From assembly GCA_023417775.1 (NCBI GenBank), contig JAEZEJ010000145.1, forward strand, positions 23,152 through 87,151: a stretch of 64,000 nucleotides of DNA. Reading direction: 5' to 3'. The stretch comes from Actinomycetes bacterium (GTDB taxonomy: Bacteria > Actinomycetota > Actinomycetes > Propionibacteriales > Nocardioidaceae). The notes beneath the pieces are model-generated. The model was not told the origin of the DNA, did not search any database, and saw nothing but the letters and a program-made list of their open reading frames with translations. Below, one piece after another: positions 1-8,840 of this stretch. Every line of letters begins with the position of its first letter. Positions within the stretch are counted from its first letter, which is position 1. The position numbers and the translations under genes are program-made.

Positions 1-129
1 CATCGCCCGCACCCGCAGCACGCCGGCCGGAGTCGTGCTGAGCAGGCTCCGCAGGGTCGCCTCGGCGCCGGAGGTGTCACCGCGGTCCGCCTGCATCAGC
101 GCCTTCTGAAACACCAGCTCACCGGTCAC
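1..129 (-). CDS. Unknown protein, partial (N-terminal end)
   Basis: A minus-strand reading frame starts with a possible GTG at 129 and runs off the window edge. The visible 43 residues include the stretch ALMQADRGDTSGAEATL, which reads like the helix pair of a TPR-type repeat. A second possible start is the GTG at 114, better spaced from a GGAG. It would diverge from the conjugation operon, with the inverted repeat at 195-226 in between. I do not recognise the protein; it could also be a chance frame. Confidence 0.35.
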   Translation of the reverse strand, partial: MTGELVFQKALMQADRGDTSGAEATLRSLLSTTPAGVLRVRAM

Positions 130-194
130 TCCGTTCAGCCTACGAGCAGAGCGCGGGCTTGAGGCCGGAGCCTGCGGGGGTCGCGGGGTGCACC

Positions 195-226
195 TGACTG
201 GTCGAGAACCCCGTCTCGACCAGTCA
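195..226. promoter_or_regulatory. 13-bp perfect inverted repeat upstream of the transfer operon
   Basis: TGACTGGTCGAGA and its exact reverse complement are separated by six bases (ACCCCG). The repeat ends 14 bases before the GTG of the first transfer gene and overlaps nothing coding. It could be an operator, a 5' UTR hairpin or a terminator of upstream transcription; there is no T-run after it, so an operator or leader hairpin is more likely. Confidence 0.5.
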
Positions 227-239
227 AGGGAGCACAACC

Positions 240-509
240 GTGATCGACATCGACCCCAACAGCTCGGGCCTTCCGGGTATCGAGCAGCTGCGCATCATCG
301 TCGGCGCCGTCATGACCGTCGGCCTCATCCTCAGCGTGTTGGCCCTGATCATCTCCGCGATCGTGTGGGGCTTCGGCGCCAACTCTTCCAACCCGCACCT
401 CGCCAGCCGCGGGAAGGTCGGCGTCCTCGTCTCGTGCGGGGCGGCGATCATCTGCGGTGCCGCGGTGACGCTGGTGAACTTCTTCTGGGGCGTCGGGCAG
501 GCCGTGTGA
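240..509 (+). CDS. DUF6112-type small membrane protein (pilin-like, conjugation)
   Basis: Eighty-nine residues with two hydrophobic segments (about residues 18-43 and 60-80) separated by a short polar loop. This is the size and topology of VirB2/TrbC-like pilins, and such proteins (DUF6112) head the transfer operons of actinobacterial ICEs. The GTG start at 240 is preceded by GGGAG at a suitable distance. It is followed by the TrbL-like gene after 31 bases. The family assignment comes from topology and position; the pilin role is inference. Confidence 0.65.
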   Translation: MIDIDPNSSGLPGIEQLRIIVGAVMTVGLILSVLALIISAIVWGFGANSSNPHLASRGKVGVLVSCGAAIICGAAVTLVNFFWGVGQAV

Positions 510-540
510 TGACCACCCGGCATGGCTCCCGGCCGCGGGG

Positions 541-2058
541 GTGGCTGCGGTGAGCGTCTGCGATGTCCCGGTCATCTCCAACGTGTGCGATGCCGTCGGC
601 GAGGGCACCGCCTCGCTGATCGCGGCGCCCTTCGATTGGCTCGGTCAGGCGATGGCGGGAGCTGCCGCGTGGTTGTTCGAGGCCGTCTGGACCGTGCTCG
701 ACACCACGACCCTCGTCGACGTCACCAGCGCCGAGTACATCGGCGTCTACAACGTGCTGTTCGGTGTCGCCGTGTTCATCATGCTCGTGTTCTTCTGCCT
801 CCAGCTCATCATGGGCCTCATCCACCGCGACCCCACCGCCCTGTCCCGTGCCGCGCTCGGGCTCGCCAAGAGCGTGCTCGGCTCGTTCCTGGTCATCACG
901 CTCACCGCCCTGCTGCTGGAGGTCACCGATCAGCTCGCGGTCGGGATCGTGCAGGCCACGGGCAACACGATGGAAGACATGGGGACCCAGACCGGGCTCC
1001 TCGCCGCAGGACTCGCCACCATCAACATCACAGCTCCCGGCGTCGGCGCGATCATCACGATCTTCCTCGCCGGGCTCGCCATCTCGGCGGCGGCGATCGT
1101 GTGGTTCTCGCTGCTGATCCGCAAAGCCCTCCTGCTGGTCGCCATCGTGTTCGGGCCGGTCGCGCTGGCCGGGGCGACGTGGGATGCGACCAAGGGCTGG
1201 TTCGCCAAGTGGGCGACCTTCGTCATCGCCCTCATCTTCTCCAAGCTCGTCCTCGTCGTGATCTTCCTCGTCGCCATCGGCCAGGTCTCCGCCCCCATCG
1301 AGGCCGACCTCGCCTCGATCAGCGATCCCATCGCGGGCGTCGTGCTGATGTTCATCGCCGCGTTCGCCCCGTACATCACCTACAAGTTCCTGTCCTTCGT
1401 CGGCTTCGACATGTACCACGCCATGTCCAGTGAGCAGGAGGCGAAGTCGGCGCTGAACCGGCCTATCCCGGTGCCGTCCGCTCCGAAGACGGACACGGCC
1501 AAGAAGGTGCTCGACGGAGGAACCCATTCCGGGGGCACGGCCCCGAGCGGGGGCGGTGGAGGCGGAGGCGGCCCGACGCCGCCACCGCCGGCCAGTTCTA
1601 CTGCTGGTCCCGCCAGCGCGGGCGCCGGCACAGTAGGCACGGGAGTCGCCGCGTCTACGACCGGAGCAGGAGCCGGGGCGGGTGCTGGTGCAGGGGCGAG
1701 CGCAGGAGCCGGTGCTGCGGGTGCTGGCGCGGCCGCGGGACCCATTGGCGCGGCGGTGGTCGTTGGCGCCGCGGTGGTCAAGGGCGCGGCGACCGCCGGC
1801 CCCAAGGCCGGAGCCGCGATCGGCGGTGCCGCTGACAGCCAGGCGGGCGCCGCGTCGGAGCAGGCATCCCCGCCGCCGGTCCCGCCGTCGCAGGGCACCC
1901 CGCCGTCGCATCCCGCGTCCTCAACGCCGCCGACGTCCGCGCCGTCCTCAGCACCATCGTCCGGGCAGTCCACCGGCTCGGCGGAGTCCTCGCCGGCGCC
2001 GCGGCGCCGGTCGGACCCGCCGCCTCCGCCATCTTCCACGCCGACCGGGAAGGGGTGA
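541..2058 (+). CDS. TrbL/VirB6-like conjugal transfer membrane protein
   Basis: About 505 residues. The N-terminal ~300 residues contain several membrane segments (for example FGVAVFIMLVFFCLQLIMG and LLVAIVFGPVALAGATW), the usual plan of TrbL/VirB6 inner-membrane channel proteins. The C-terminal ~200 residues are low-complexity Gly/Ala then Pro/Ser, including a run of glycines near residue 340 and GA repeats near residues 375-400, likely disordered and cytoplasmic. GTG at 541 is used; GTG at 550 is also possible. It sits between the DUF6112 and SCO6880 genes, which fits a role in the mating channel. Confidence 0.75.
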   Translation: MAAVSVCDVPVISNVCDAVGEGTASLIAAPFDWLGQAMAGAAAWLFEAVWTVLDTTTLVDVTSAEYIGVYNVLFGVAVFIMLVFFCLQLIMGLIHRDPTALSRAALGLAKSVLGSFLVITLTALLLEVTDQLAVGIVQATGNTMEDMGTQTGLLAAGLATINITAPGVGAIITIFLAGLAISAAAIVWFSLLIRKALLLVAIVFGPVALAGATWDATKGWFAKWATFVIALIFSKLVLVVIFLVAIGQVSAPIEADLASISDPIAGVVLMFIAAFAPYITYKFLSFVGFDMYHAMSSEQEAKSALNRPIPVPSAPKTDTAKKVLDGGTHSGGTAPSGGGGGGGGPTPPPPASSTAGPASAGAGTVGTGVAASTTGAGAGAGAGAGASAGAGAAGAGAAAGPIGAAVVVGAAVVKGAATAGPKAGAAIGGAADSQAGAASEQASPPPVPPSQGTPPSHPASSTPPTSAPSSAPSSGQSTGSAESSPAPRRRSDPPPPPSSTPTGKG

Positions 2059-2065
2059 CCTGCGC

Positions 2066-3532
2066 ATGTCTGCGAACTCGCATACGCACAGTGACTATCC
2101 GTTGGCTCCGGTGCAGTTCTCCCGGCTCACCAAGCGCGGGATCATGCTCGGCCTGTCCCTGCCGCAGCTCATCGTCCTCGCTGTCGCCGTGCTCACGGTC
2201 GTCTTCTCCCTCTACCTCGGCGGCGGTATGGCCTTCGCCTGGACCGCCCCGGTGTGGGCGACCTGCGCGCTGCTCGCGGTGATCCCCGCGGGCGGGCGGA
2301 AGGTGATCGAGTGGGTGCCCATCGTGGCCCGCTGGGTGGCGCGCACGTATCTGGGGCAGCTCATCTACCGGCGCCGCGTCATCAAACCGAGACCTGCCGG
2401 GACGCTCGCGCTTCCGGGTGACGCGGCACCGTTGCGGGAGTGGGAGGACCCCGAGACGGGCGCAGCGATGATCCACGACCCGCACGCGCAGACCCTCACC
2501 GCGATCCTCGGCGTCTCCCACCCCGCGTTCGTGCTCCTCGACCCCGGTGAGCAGCAGCGCCGCGTCTCCGGGTGGGGCCGTGTGCTCGCCGCAGCATGCC
2601 GTTCGGGGCGCATTGCTCGCATCCAGGTCTCCGAGCGGACCCTGCCGGACTCGGGAACAGGGCTGGCGGAGTGGTGGCGCACACACGGCACCGACGACGG
2701 CTCCTGGGCCGCGACCACCTACGCCGAGCTCATCGAGCGCGCCGGCCCCGCCGGGGAACGGCACGCGACCACGATCAGCCTGGCGCTGGACATGAAGGCC
2801 GCGACCCGGCAGATCAGGACCTCCGGTGGCGGGATGCGTGGCGCTGCCGCGGTGCTCCGGCAGGAGATGACCACGCTCACCACGGCGCTGCGCGCGGCAG
2901 AGCTCACCTCAACCGGGTGGCTCACACCGGGTGAGGTCGCCGTCATCCTCCGCGGCGCGTACGACCCGGCCGCCGCTCCCGCCTTGGAGCGGCACGGCGA
3001 CCTCGGGCGGGACCTGGCGACCGCCGGTCCGGTGGCGGTGACCGAGACGTGGGACCGGCTGCGCTCCGACTCGGCGTTTCATGCGGTGTTGTGGATCAGC
3101 GAGTGGCCCCGCTCGCAGGTTTACCCAGGGTTCCTTGCCCCGCTCGTGCTCTCCAACGGCATCCTCCGCACGCTCGCCCTGCATTACACGCCGGTGCGGG
3201 CGGGCCAGGCCGCGCGGGATCTGCGGAAGAAGAAGACCGAGCTCATCTCCGACGCCGCGCAGCGGCGCAAGATCGGGCAGATCGAGGACGCCGCCACCAG
3301 CGCCGAGCTGGACGACGTGCTGCAACAGGAGGCGGACCTGACCGCCGGGCACGGCGTCCTGCGCGTCTCCGGCCTCGTGTCCGTCTCCGCCTCGACCGTC
3401 GATGAGCTCGACGCCGCGGTCGCCGCGGTCGAGCAGGCCGCGATCCAAGCCTCCTGCGAGACCCGGCGCCTCGTCGGCCAGCAAGCCCAGGCATTCACCG
3501 CCGCTGCGCTGCCGCTGTGCCGGTCGGTCTGA
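2066..3532 (+). CDS. SCO6880 family conjugation protein (PrgI-like N-terminus)
   Basis: 488 residues from ATG 2066, eight bases after the preceding stop; the open frame extends far upstream inside the previous gene but that part is a shadow. Two adjacent membrane segments lie near residues 28-70 (LPQLIVLAVAVLTVVFSLYL and a following Ala-rich stretch), after which the protein is soluble, with DPGEQQRRVSGWGRVL and a long helical C-terminal half. This matches the SCO6880 family that accompanies VirB4 in actinobacterial ICEs, where a PrgI-like protein partners the ATPase. No catalytic motif is visible. Confidence 0.75.
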   Translation: MSANSHTHSDYPLAPVQFSRLTKRGIMLGLSLPQLIVLAVAVLTVVFSLYLGGGMAFAWTAPVWATCALLAVIPAGGRKVIEWVPIVARWVARTYLGQLIYRRRVIKPRPAGTLALPGDAAPLREWEDPETGAAMIHDPHAQTLTAILGVSHPAFVLLDPGEQQRRVSGWGRVLAAACRSGRIARIQVSERTLPDSGTGLAEWWRTHGTDDGSWAATTYAELIERAGPAGERHATTISLALDMKAATRQIRTSGGGMRGAAAVLRQEMTTLTTALRAAELTSTGWLTPGEVAVILRGAYDPAAAPALERHGDLGRDLATAGPVAVTETWDRLRSDSAFHAVLWISEWPRSQVYPGFLAPLVLSNGILRTLALHYTPVRAGQAARDLRKKKTELISDAAQRRKIGQIEDAATSAELDDVLQQEADLTAGHGVLRVSGLVSVSASTVDELDAAVAAVEQAAIQASCETRRLVGQQAQAFTAAALPLCRSV

Positions 3533-3584
3533 CCCGGCGCACCTGCCCACCAACCATCCGACGCTTCTGTGAGGAGCAATGTTC

Positions 3585-4412
3585 ATGCCTACCTTCGATG
3601 ACCCTGTCGCGGACGCCACGGAAGCGTCCGCCCCGTTGCGGGGCTTGGCCCACGCGACCCGCCAGTTCGAGGACCCGGCCGACACCTTCCCGGTGATCGG
3701 TGACCTGCTGTCCGGTGTCCGGTCGCTGCGGCAGGTGCTCGATCAGCTCGCCGCCGCCCACATCGCCTCCCGCGCTCGCGCGCACGATGACGCCGGGAGC
3801 CAGGCAGCGGGTGCGACGTCGGCCCTCGCGGCTGCGGACGAGTTGCACCAGGCCGGCACGCTCCTGGACAGTGTGGAAGCGCGGCTGGATGCCGCCTCCC
3901 AGCACTCCGGCCGCATCGCCTGGCACCCCGCGCCCGCTGCCTCGGATGGGCCCGGGGTGCGGTGGATCAGCGTGGTGTTCCTGGAAGGTTCCGAGGCCGA
4001 TGCGGTGCTGGATCTGATCGGCCGGGAGGGCACGGATGCGGCGATCGAGCATCTGGCCGGGTTCGACTACGGCGAGGAGGCCGTGCAGGCCGCGCTCGAG
4101 AACAGCTACGTCTATGACGACCCCCCACGCGGCACGCTCGACAAGGTCGCGACCCGAGACGTCTACACCCTCACCTACAACCCGTTCCTCGGGCACGTCT
4201 CGCTGCTGCGCGAGCACGGCGCCCTGCCTGACCCCGCACTCCTCGGCATCGACACCCCGACCCCTGCCGTCCAGAAACCGCCACCGCGGCCAGTCGGCAA
4301 CGCCGTCGCCGCGGCGATCCAACGGGGTCCGGCGCCGCCCGCTGACAAGACGGACTGGTTCACCCGGCACCCCGGTGCTGCTTCCGCGCGAGGCCGGGGA
4401 CTGGCGCTATGA
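3585..4412 (+). CDS. Unknown conjugation-operon protein
   Basis: Chosen start is ATG 3585 because GAGGAG at 3571-3576 is eight bases upstream; ATG 3579 is only two bases from it. The 275-residue product has a helical, Ala-rich N-terminal half, a globular middle and a polar C-terminal tail rich in Pro/Arg, with no signal peptide or membrane segment. The stop overlaps the VirB4 start (ATGA), so translation is probably coupled. I do not recognise the family. Its fixed place before the VirB4 gene suggests an accessory role in transfer. Confidence 0.7.
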   Translation: MPTFDDPVADATEASAPLRGLAHATRQFEDPADTFPVIGDLLSGVRSLRQVLDQLAAAHIASRARAHDDAGSQAAGATSALAAADELHQAGTLLDSVEARLDAASQHSGRIAWHPAPAASDGPGVRWISVVFLEGSEADAVLDLIGREGTDAAIEHLAGFDYGEEAVQAALENSYVYDDPPRGTLDKVATRDVYTLTYNPFLGHVSLLREHGALPDPALLGIDTPTPAVQKPPPRPVGNAVAAAIQRGPAPPADKTDWFTRHPGAASARGRGLAL

Positions 4413-5968
4413 CCGGGCAGGATGAGGGCCGCCTGCATACCGCTGTGCTCGTCGGCCCCGAAGGCGAGCGACGCCGGGAGCGCAAGGCCCGCAAGCAGGC
4501 GGCGACCCGCATCGAGACCACGGCCCGCGCGGCACGGAAGGCTGAGGCGAAGGCCCGGTGGGAGGCGGAGCAGGCCGAACGACGCGCGACGACCTACCTG
4601 CCCGCCGCGGGTGAGCCGGGGCCGGCGGCGTTGCGCACGCCGGGCAGGTTCCGGCTTCCCAAGCACCAGGACACGAGCGCGACGTTGGCCGGGCAGTACC
4701 CGTTCCTCGCCGAAGGCGGCCTCGGGCCCGAGGGCATCTTCGTCGGCCAAGACCTCTACTCCGGCGGGTCGTTCGTCTACGACCCGTGGGTGCTCTACCG
4801 GCGCGGGATCATCACCGCCCCGAACGTCGTCCTGGCCGGCATCGTCGGCTCCGGCAAGTCGAGCCTGGCGAAGTCGCTCTACACGCGCTCGCTCCCGTTC
4901 GGACGGCGCGTCTACGTCCCCGGCGACCCGAAGGGCGAGCACACCGCCGTCGCCGAAGCCGTCGGCGGACGCGCGATCATCCTCGGCCACGGCCTGTCCA
5001 ACCGCCTCAACCCTCTCGATGAGGGCCATAGGCCGTCCGCGGTGTCGGATGCGGAGTGGGCGATGCAGGTCGCCTCCCGCCGCCGCGACCTCATCGGCGC
5101 CCTCGCTGAGACCGTGCTGGACCGGGCGCTGTCCCCGTTGGAGCACACCGCCATCGACCTCGCCCTCCAAGACACGGTACGGAGCGCGGAGGTTCCGATC
5201 CTGCCGATGGTCGTCGACCGCATCCTTACCCCAACCTCGGCCGACGACACGGACGGGCGGCTCGCGGAAGACGGTCGGCTCGTCGGCCACGCCCTGCGCC
5301 GGCTCGTCGCGGGCGACCTCCAAGGACTGTTCGACGGCCCGTCCACGGTCCGGTTCGATCCGTCCCTGCCGATGGTGTCCCTCGACCTGTCCCGGGTCGC
5401 GGAGAACAGCACCTTGATCTCGGTGCTGATGACGTGCTCGTCGGCGTGGATGGAGTCGGCCCTGTCCGACCCGGCAGGCGGGCAACGTTGGGTGATCTAC
5501 GACGAAGCCTGGCGACTCATGGCCTACCCGTCGCTGCTGCGCCGGATGGACGCCCAATGGAGGCTCGCCCGGCACTTCGGGATCGCGAACATGCTGATCT
5601 TCCACAAGCTCTCCGACCTCGACAACGTCGGCGACCAGGGCTCCGCGATGCGTGCCCTCGCATCGTCGCTGCTGGCGAACGCGGAGACCAGGATCGTCTA
5701 CCGGCAGGAGGCCGACCAGCTCGGCTCTACCGCAACAGCGCTCGGCCTCACGGGCACTGAGCAGAAGCTGCTTCCCAGCCTGGGGACCGGGCAGGGGCTG
5801 TGGCGGATCAAGGACCGCTCCTTCGTCGTGCAGCACCAACTCCACCCCGCCGAGTTCGCCGCCTTCGACACCACGAGCCGCATGACCACAGAGACCGGGA
5901 AGTTCACCGCTGAGAATGACGAACCGTCAGCCTCGCTGACGGTTCCCGCCGCGGGCGGTGAGGCGTGA
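4409..5968 (+). CDS. VirB4/TraC-like conjugation ATPase
   Basis: 519 residues. Walker A GIVGSGKSS lies at about residue 144 and Walker B WVIYDEAW at about residue 361, followed by an arginine-rich segment (RRMDAQWRLARHFG) and FHKLSDLDNVGD, a pattern typical of VirB4 ATPases. The first ~65 residues are a charged Arg/Ala/Glu coiled-coil-like extension. The enzyme would hydrolyse ATP at the inner face of the membrane to power pilus assembly and DNA transfer. It overlaps the genes on both sides by one codon, consistent with a single transfer operon. Confidence 0.88.
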   Translation: MTGQDEGRLHTAVLVGPEGERRRERKARKQAATRIETTARAARKAEAKARWEAEQAERRATTYLPAAGEPGPAALRTPGRFRLPKHQDTSATLAGQYPFLAEGGLGPEGIFVGQDLYSGGSFVYDPWVLYRRGIITAPNVVLAGIVGSGKSSLAKSLYTRSLPFGRRVYVPGDPKGEHTAVAEAVGGRAIILGHGLSNRLNPLDEGHRPSAVSDAEWAMQVASRRRDLIGALAETVLDRALSPLEHTAIDLALQDTVRSAEVPILPMVVDRILTPTSADDTDGRLAEDGRLVGHALRRLVAGDLQGLFDGPSTVRFDPSLPMVSLDLSRVAENSTLISVLMTCSSAWMESALSDPAGGQRWVIYDEAWRLMAYPSLLRRMDAQWRLARHFGIANMLIFHKLSDLDNVGDQGSAMRALASSLLANAETRIVYRQEADQLGSTATALGLTGTEQKLLPSLGTGQGLWRIKDRSFVVQHQLHPAEFAAFDTTSRMTTETGKFTAENDEPSASLTVPAAGGEA

Positions 5969-6525
5969 TGGCCCGGCCCCGCTATAAGCGCACGATCATG
6001 CCCGCGTCTGTTCACCGTGACGAGGTCGAGGCTGTGCCGGTCGTTCTCCCGCTCGTGGTCATCACGATCACCGACGACGGACGCATGACGGTCACCGTCG
6101 ACGGCGTGCCGTTCGAGCCGGAGCCGTTCGCGCCTCCGTGGCGACGGGAGGATTTCGCCCGCGTGCTCGACCAGCTCACCGACCTGCGCTGCTCGCCGGT
6201 GCGGGTCGAGGTGCGCGAGGCGGACGGCAGCACGTTCACCGACATCATCACCCCGAGCAGACGCCGCCGCTCCGAAACCGAGCCCGAACCCGCACCTGGG
6301 CCGCCGGCCGGGCGTGCGATGCCCGAACTCGTGACGCTCCACGGGGAGGGGTTCGTGCCGGGCGAGGACGTGGCGATCGCCGTCGTCATCGCCCACAGCG
6401 ATGCCGCCCCGGACGGCACCATGCGCGGCCTGCTCAGCGCCGACCAGCTCACCGCGAGCCCGACCCGCGAGGTGATCCTGCTCGGCCGCGTCTCCGGAAC
6501 GCTCACGATCGGGCACCCCGAATGA
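5968..6525 (+). CDS. Unknown conjugation-operon protein
   Basis: 185 residues from ATG 5968, which overlaps the VirB4 stop (TGATG); GTG 5965 is an alternative. The N-terminal part is beta-rich (VVLPLVVITITDDGRMTVTV), then a helical segment, an Arg/Glu/Pro linker near residue 95, and a second small globular part. It contains no membrane segment and no motif I recognise. The stop overlaps the coupling-protein start, so it is co-translated with the transfer ATPases and probably assists one of them. Confidence 0.7.
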   Translation: MARPRYKRTIMPASVHRDEVEAVPVVLPLVVITITDDGRMTVTVDGVPFEPEPFAPPWRREDFARVLDQLTDLRCSPVRVEVREADGSTFTDIITPSRRRRSETEPEPAPGPPAGRAMPELVTLHGEGFVPGEDVAIAVVIAHSDAAPDGTMRGLLSADQLTASPTREVILLGRVSGTLTIGHPE

Positions 6526-8321
6526 CCACCCCGAGGCCGGCGGGGTCGCTCGGGGACGAGCTGAGCAACCTCGGCATCGGCCTCCTCATCGGCGCCGCCG
6601 CGCTCCTCGCCGGCATCCTCCGCGGCGCCGGCTCGGTCGCCGCGTGGATCACCGGCACCGGTCAGCCCGACGGCGGAGTCGAGGCCGGGCTTGGCGTGCT
6701 GCTCAACCCCGGCGACCCGGCGGAGGCACTCCGCGCACCCGGTCTGAACGTCGTGGCGTACTGGATCACCGCCGCCGTCCTCATCCTCGCCGCGGGTGCG
6801 GCTGGCTGGTGGGCGTGGCGGTTCTTCCGCGAGCACGGCCGCCAGGTCAAGAACGACCCCTACCGCATCGCCGGGATCGCCACCCGCTCCGAGGTCGCGA
6901 GGGCCGCGTCCGAGCCCGCGCTGCTGCGTCGGGCCGGGCATCTCCGGCCCTCGCTCGATCGGCCGCGCCCGGAGGACGTCGGCTACCGGATCGGCCAGTC
7001 GCGTGGCAAGGGGGTGTGGGCGTCCGTCGAAGACTCCATCCTGCTGATCGGCCCGCCCCGCTCCGGCAAGGGCGCGCACATCGTCATCAACGCCATCCTC
7101 GACGCGCCTGGCGCGGTCGTCACCACCTCGACCCGGCCGGACAATCTCACCGCGACGCTCCGCGCCCGTCAGCGAGTCGGGCCGGTCGCGGTGTTCGACC
7201 CCCAGCACCTGGCCGAAGGCGTCCCCGCAGGCATGCGGTGGTCACCCATCCGCGGGTGCGAGGACCCGCTGACCGCGATGATCCGCGCCACCGGCCTCGC
7301 CGCCGGCACCGGTCTGTCCGCTGGCGGCGTCGAAGGCGGAGGGTTCTGGGAAGGCAAGACCCGTACCGCCCTCCAAGCACTGCTTCACGCCGCCGCTCTC
7401 GACCGTCGCCCGCCGGGTGAGCTGTTCCGGTGGACGCTCGATCCGTCTGCTGCCGCAGACGCGGTGGCGATCCTGACCTCTCATCCGCACGCTGCGACGG
7501 GGTGGGCGGAGTCGTTGCAGGCGATGATCGATTCCGACCCGCGAACCCGAGACTCCATCTGGCAAGGCGTCTCTCTCGCCCTGGCCGCCCTCGCGGACCC
7601 GCGCGTGCTCGATGCCGTGTCGCCGCGGGAAGGTGAGGACTTCGACCCCGAAGCGTTCCTGCGCGCCAAGGGCACGCTCTACCTGCTGGCGACCGGCGCC
7701 GGCGCCAACAACAGCGCGGCGCTGGTGGCGGCGTTCGTGGAAGACGTCGTGGAAGCTGCCCGCCGCATCGCCGCCCGCAGCGCCGGCGCGCGACTCGACC
7801 CGCCGCTGCTGCTCGCCCTCGATGAGGTCGGCAACCTCGCCCCGTTGCCGTCACTGCCGACGTTGATGGCCGAAGGCGGCGGCACTGGGATCACGACGAT
7901 GCCGGTGTTGCAGTCGCTCGCTCAGGCGCGGGAGAAGTGGTCGGAGAACGCCGCCGGCGCGATCTGGGACGCCTCAATTGTCAAGATCATTCTAGGCGGG
8001 GCGTCGAACTCGAGGGACCTGCACGACCTGACCACGCTCATCGGTGAACGCGACGAGGTGACCGACTCCACCACGGTCGGAGACCACGGCTCCCGCTCCG
8101 CACAACGCTCCATCCGCCGCGTCCCGATCATGCCGCCCGACACGATCCGCACCCTGCCGTTCGGGACCGCGCTCGTGCTGCTGCGCTCCGCACCGCCCAT
8201 CGTCACGCGGATGAGGACCTGGAACGACCGCCCGGATGCGAAGGAACTGCGGGCCGACAGGGCTGGCATCGAGGCGCTGCTGCAACGCCGTCCGCTGGAG
8301 GAGCCGGGCGCACCTGCCTGA
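6522..8321 (+). CDS. VirD4/TraG-like type IV coupling protein
   Basis: 599 residues. Two membrane segments occupy about residues 17-40 and 78-100, followed by a cytoplasmic ATPase with Walker A GPPRSGKGAH at about residue 177, Walker B LLLALDEVGNLAPLPS and the following GGTGITTMPVLQSLAQAR. This is the VirD4/TraG pattern: a hexameric motor that brings the relaxase-DNA complex to the secretion channel. ATG 6522 overlaps the stop of the upstream gene (ATGA). The longer open frame beginning at 6138 is a shadow. Confidence 0.9.
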   Translation: MTTPRPAGSLGDELSNLGIGLLIGAAALLAGILRGAGSVAAWITGTGQPDGGVEAGLGVLLNPGDPAEALRAPGLNVVAYWITAAVLILAAGAAGWWAWRFFREHGRQVKNDPYRIAGIATRSEVARAASEPALLRRAGHLRPSLDRPRPEDVGYRIGQSRGKGVWASVEDSILLIGPPRSGKGAHIVINAILDAPGAVVTTSTRPDNLTATLRARQRVGPVAVFDPQHLAEGVPAGMRWSPIRGCEDPLTAMIRATGLAAGTGLSAGGVEGGGFWEGKTRTALQALLHAAALDRRPPGELFRWTLDPSAAADAVAILTSHPHAATGWAESLQAMIDSDPRTRDSIWQGVSLALAALADPRVLDAVSPREGEDFDPEAFLRAKGTLYLLATGAGANNSAALVAAFVEDVVEAARRIAARSAGARLDPPLLLALDEVGNLAPLPSLPTLMAEGGGTGITTMPVLQSLAQAREKWSENAAGAIWDASIVKIILGGASNSRDLHDLTTLIGERDEVTDSTTVGDHGSRSAQRSIRRVPIMPPDTIRTLPFGTALVLLRSAPPIVTRMRTWNDRPDAKELRADRAGIEALLQRRPLEEPGAPA

Positions 8322-8378
8322 CACAAGGGCGGCCCCGGCCGTGGAGCCGCCCATCGATGTCAGAAAGAGGACAGTCCG

Positions 8379-8834
8379 ATGGCTCTCCACACGCAGGAAT
8401 CCCTCTCCGGGTTCATCGCCTCCGACCCACAGCTCACCTACACCGAACGCGGCGACGCCCGCCTGTACGTCAAGATCGGCCAGGAACACTACCGCCGCGA
8501 GGACGACGGGTCGTTCACGCAGACCGAGACGACCTTCCACGACCTCGTCGCGTTCAAGAAGACCGCCGAACGCGCCCACGCTCGCCTCGCCAAGGGTGAC
8601 AAGTTCGTCGCCGAGGGCTACGTCCGCGAGTACGACCGGACCACACCGGAGGGCGAGGTAATCAAGGCTGAGGAGTTCGTGGCGAAGAAGCTCGGCCACG
8701 ACCTCGCCCGCACCCGCTACGAGGTCGACCGGACCCGCCGTCAGCCCGCCGTCGCGCAGGAGGCCGCGGGTCAGTTGGTCGATGCCGAGGCGCGCCGCGA
8801 AGCCAGCAGCACCGCACCAGCGCTCGGACTCTGA
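8379..8834 (+). CDS. ssb: Single-stranded DNA-binding protein, ICE-encoded
   Basis: 151 residues with an OB-fold order of strands: an N-terminal GFIASDPQLTYTERGDARL, a middle FHDLVAFKKTAERAHARLAKGD and VAEGYVREYDR, as in SSB proteins, but with a short Gln/Ala-rich C-terminus and no acidic DDDIPF-like tip. ICEs often carry their own SSB to protect transferred single strands. An AGAAAGAGGACAG ribosome-binding region precedes ATG 8379. The lack of the acidic tail suggests it does not recruit the host replication partners that bind that tail. Confidence 0.8.
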   Translation: MALHTQESLSGFIASDPQLTYTERGDARLYVKIGQEHYRREDDGSFTQTETTFHDLVAFKKTAERAHARLAKGDKFVAEGYVREYDRTTPEGEVIKAEEFVAKKLGHDLARTRYEVDRTRRQPAVAQEAAGQLVDAEARREASSTAPALGL

Positions 8835-8840
8835 CCGGCG

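Noticed and set aside
448..1911. Long minus-strand frame rich in Arg, Gly and Asp
   Set aside because: It is antisense to the TrbL-like gene, has biased composition typical of high-GC shadows and no domain pattern.
1500..2050. Gly/Ala/Pro-rich tract as possible separate repeat protein
   Set aside because: It is in frame with the membrane part of the TrbL-like gene and is a normal low-complexity tail of that family.
4175..5845. 556-codon minus-strand frame
   Set aside because: Antisense to the VirB4 ATPase with its Walker motifs; no recognisable domain.
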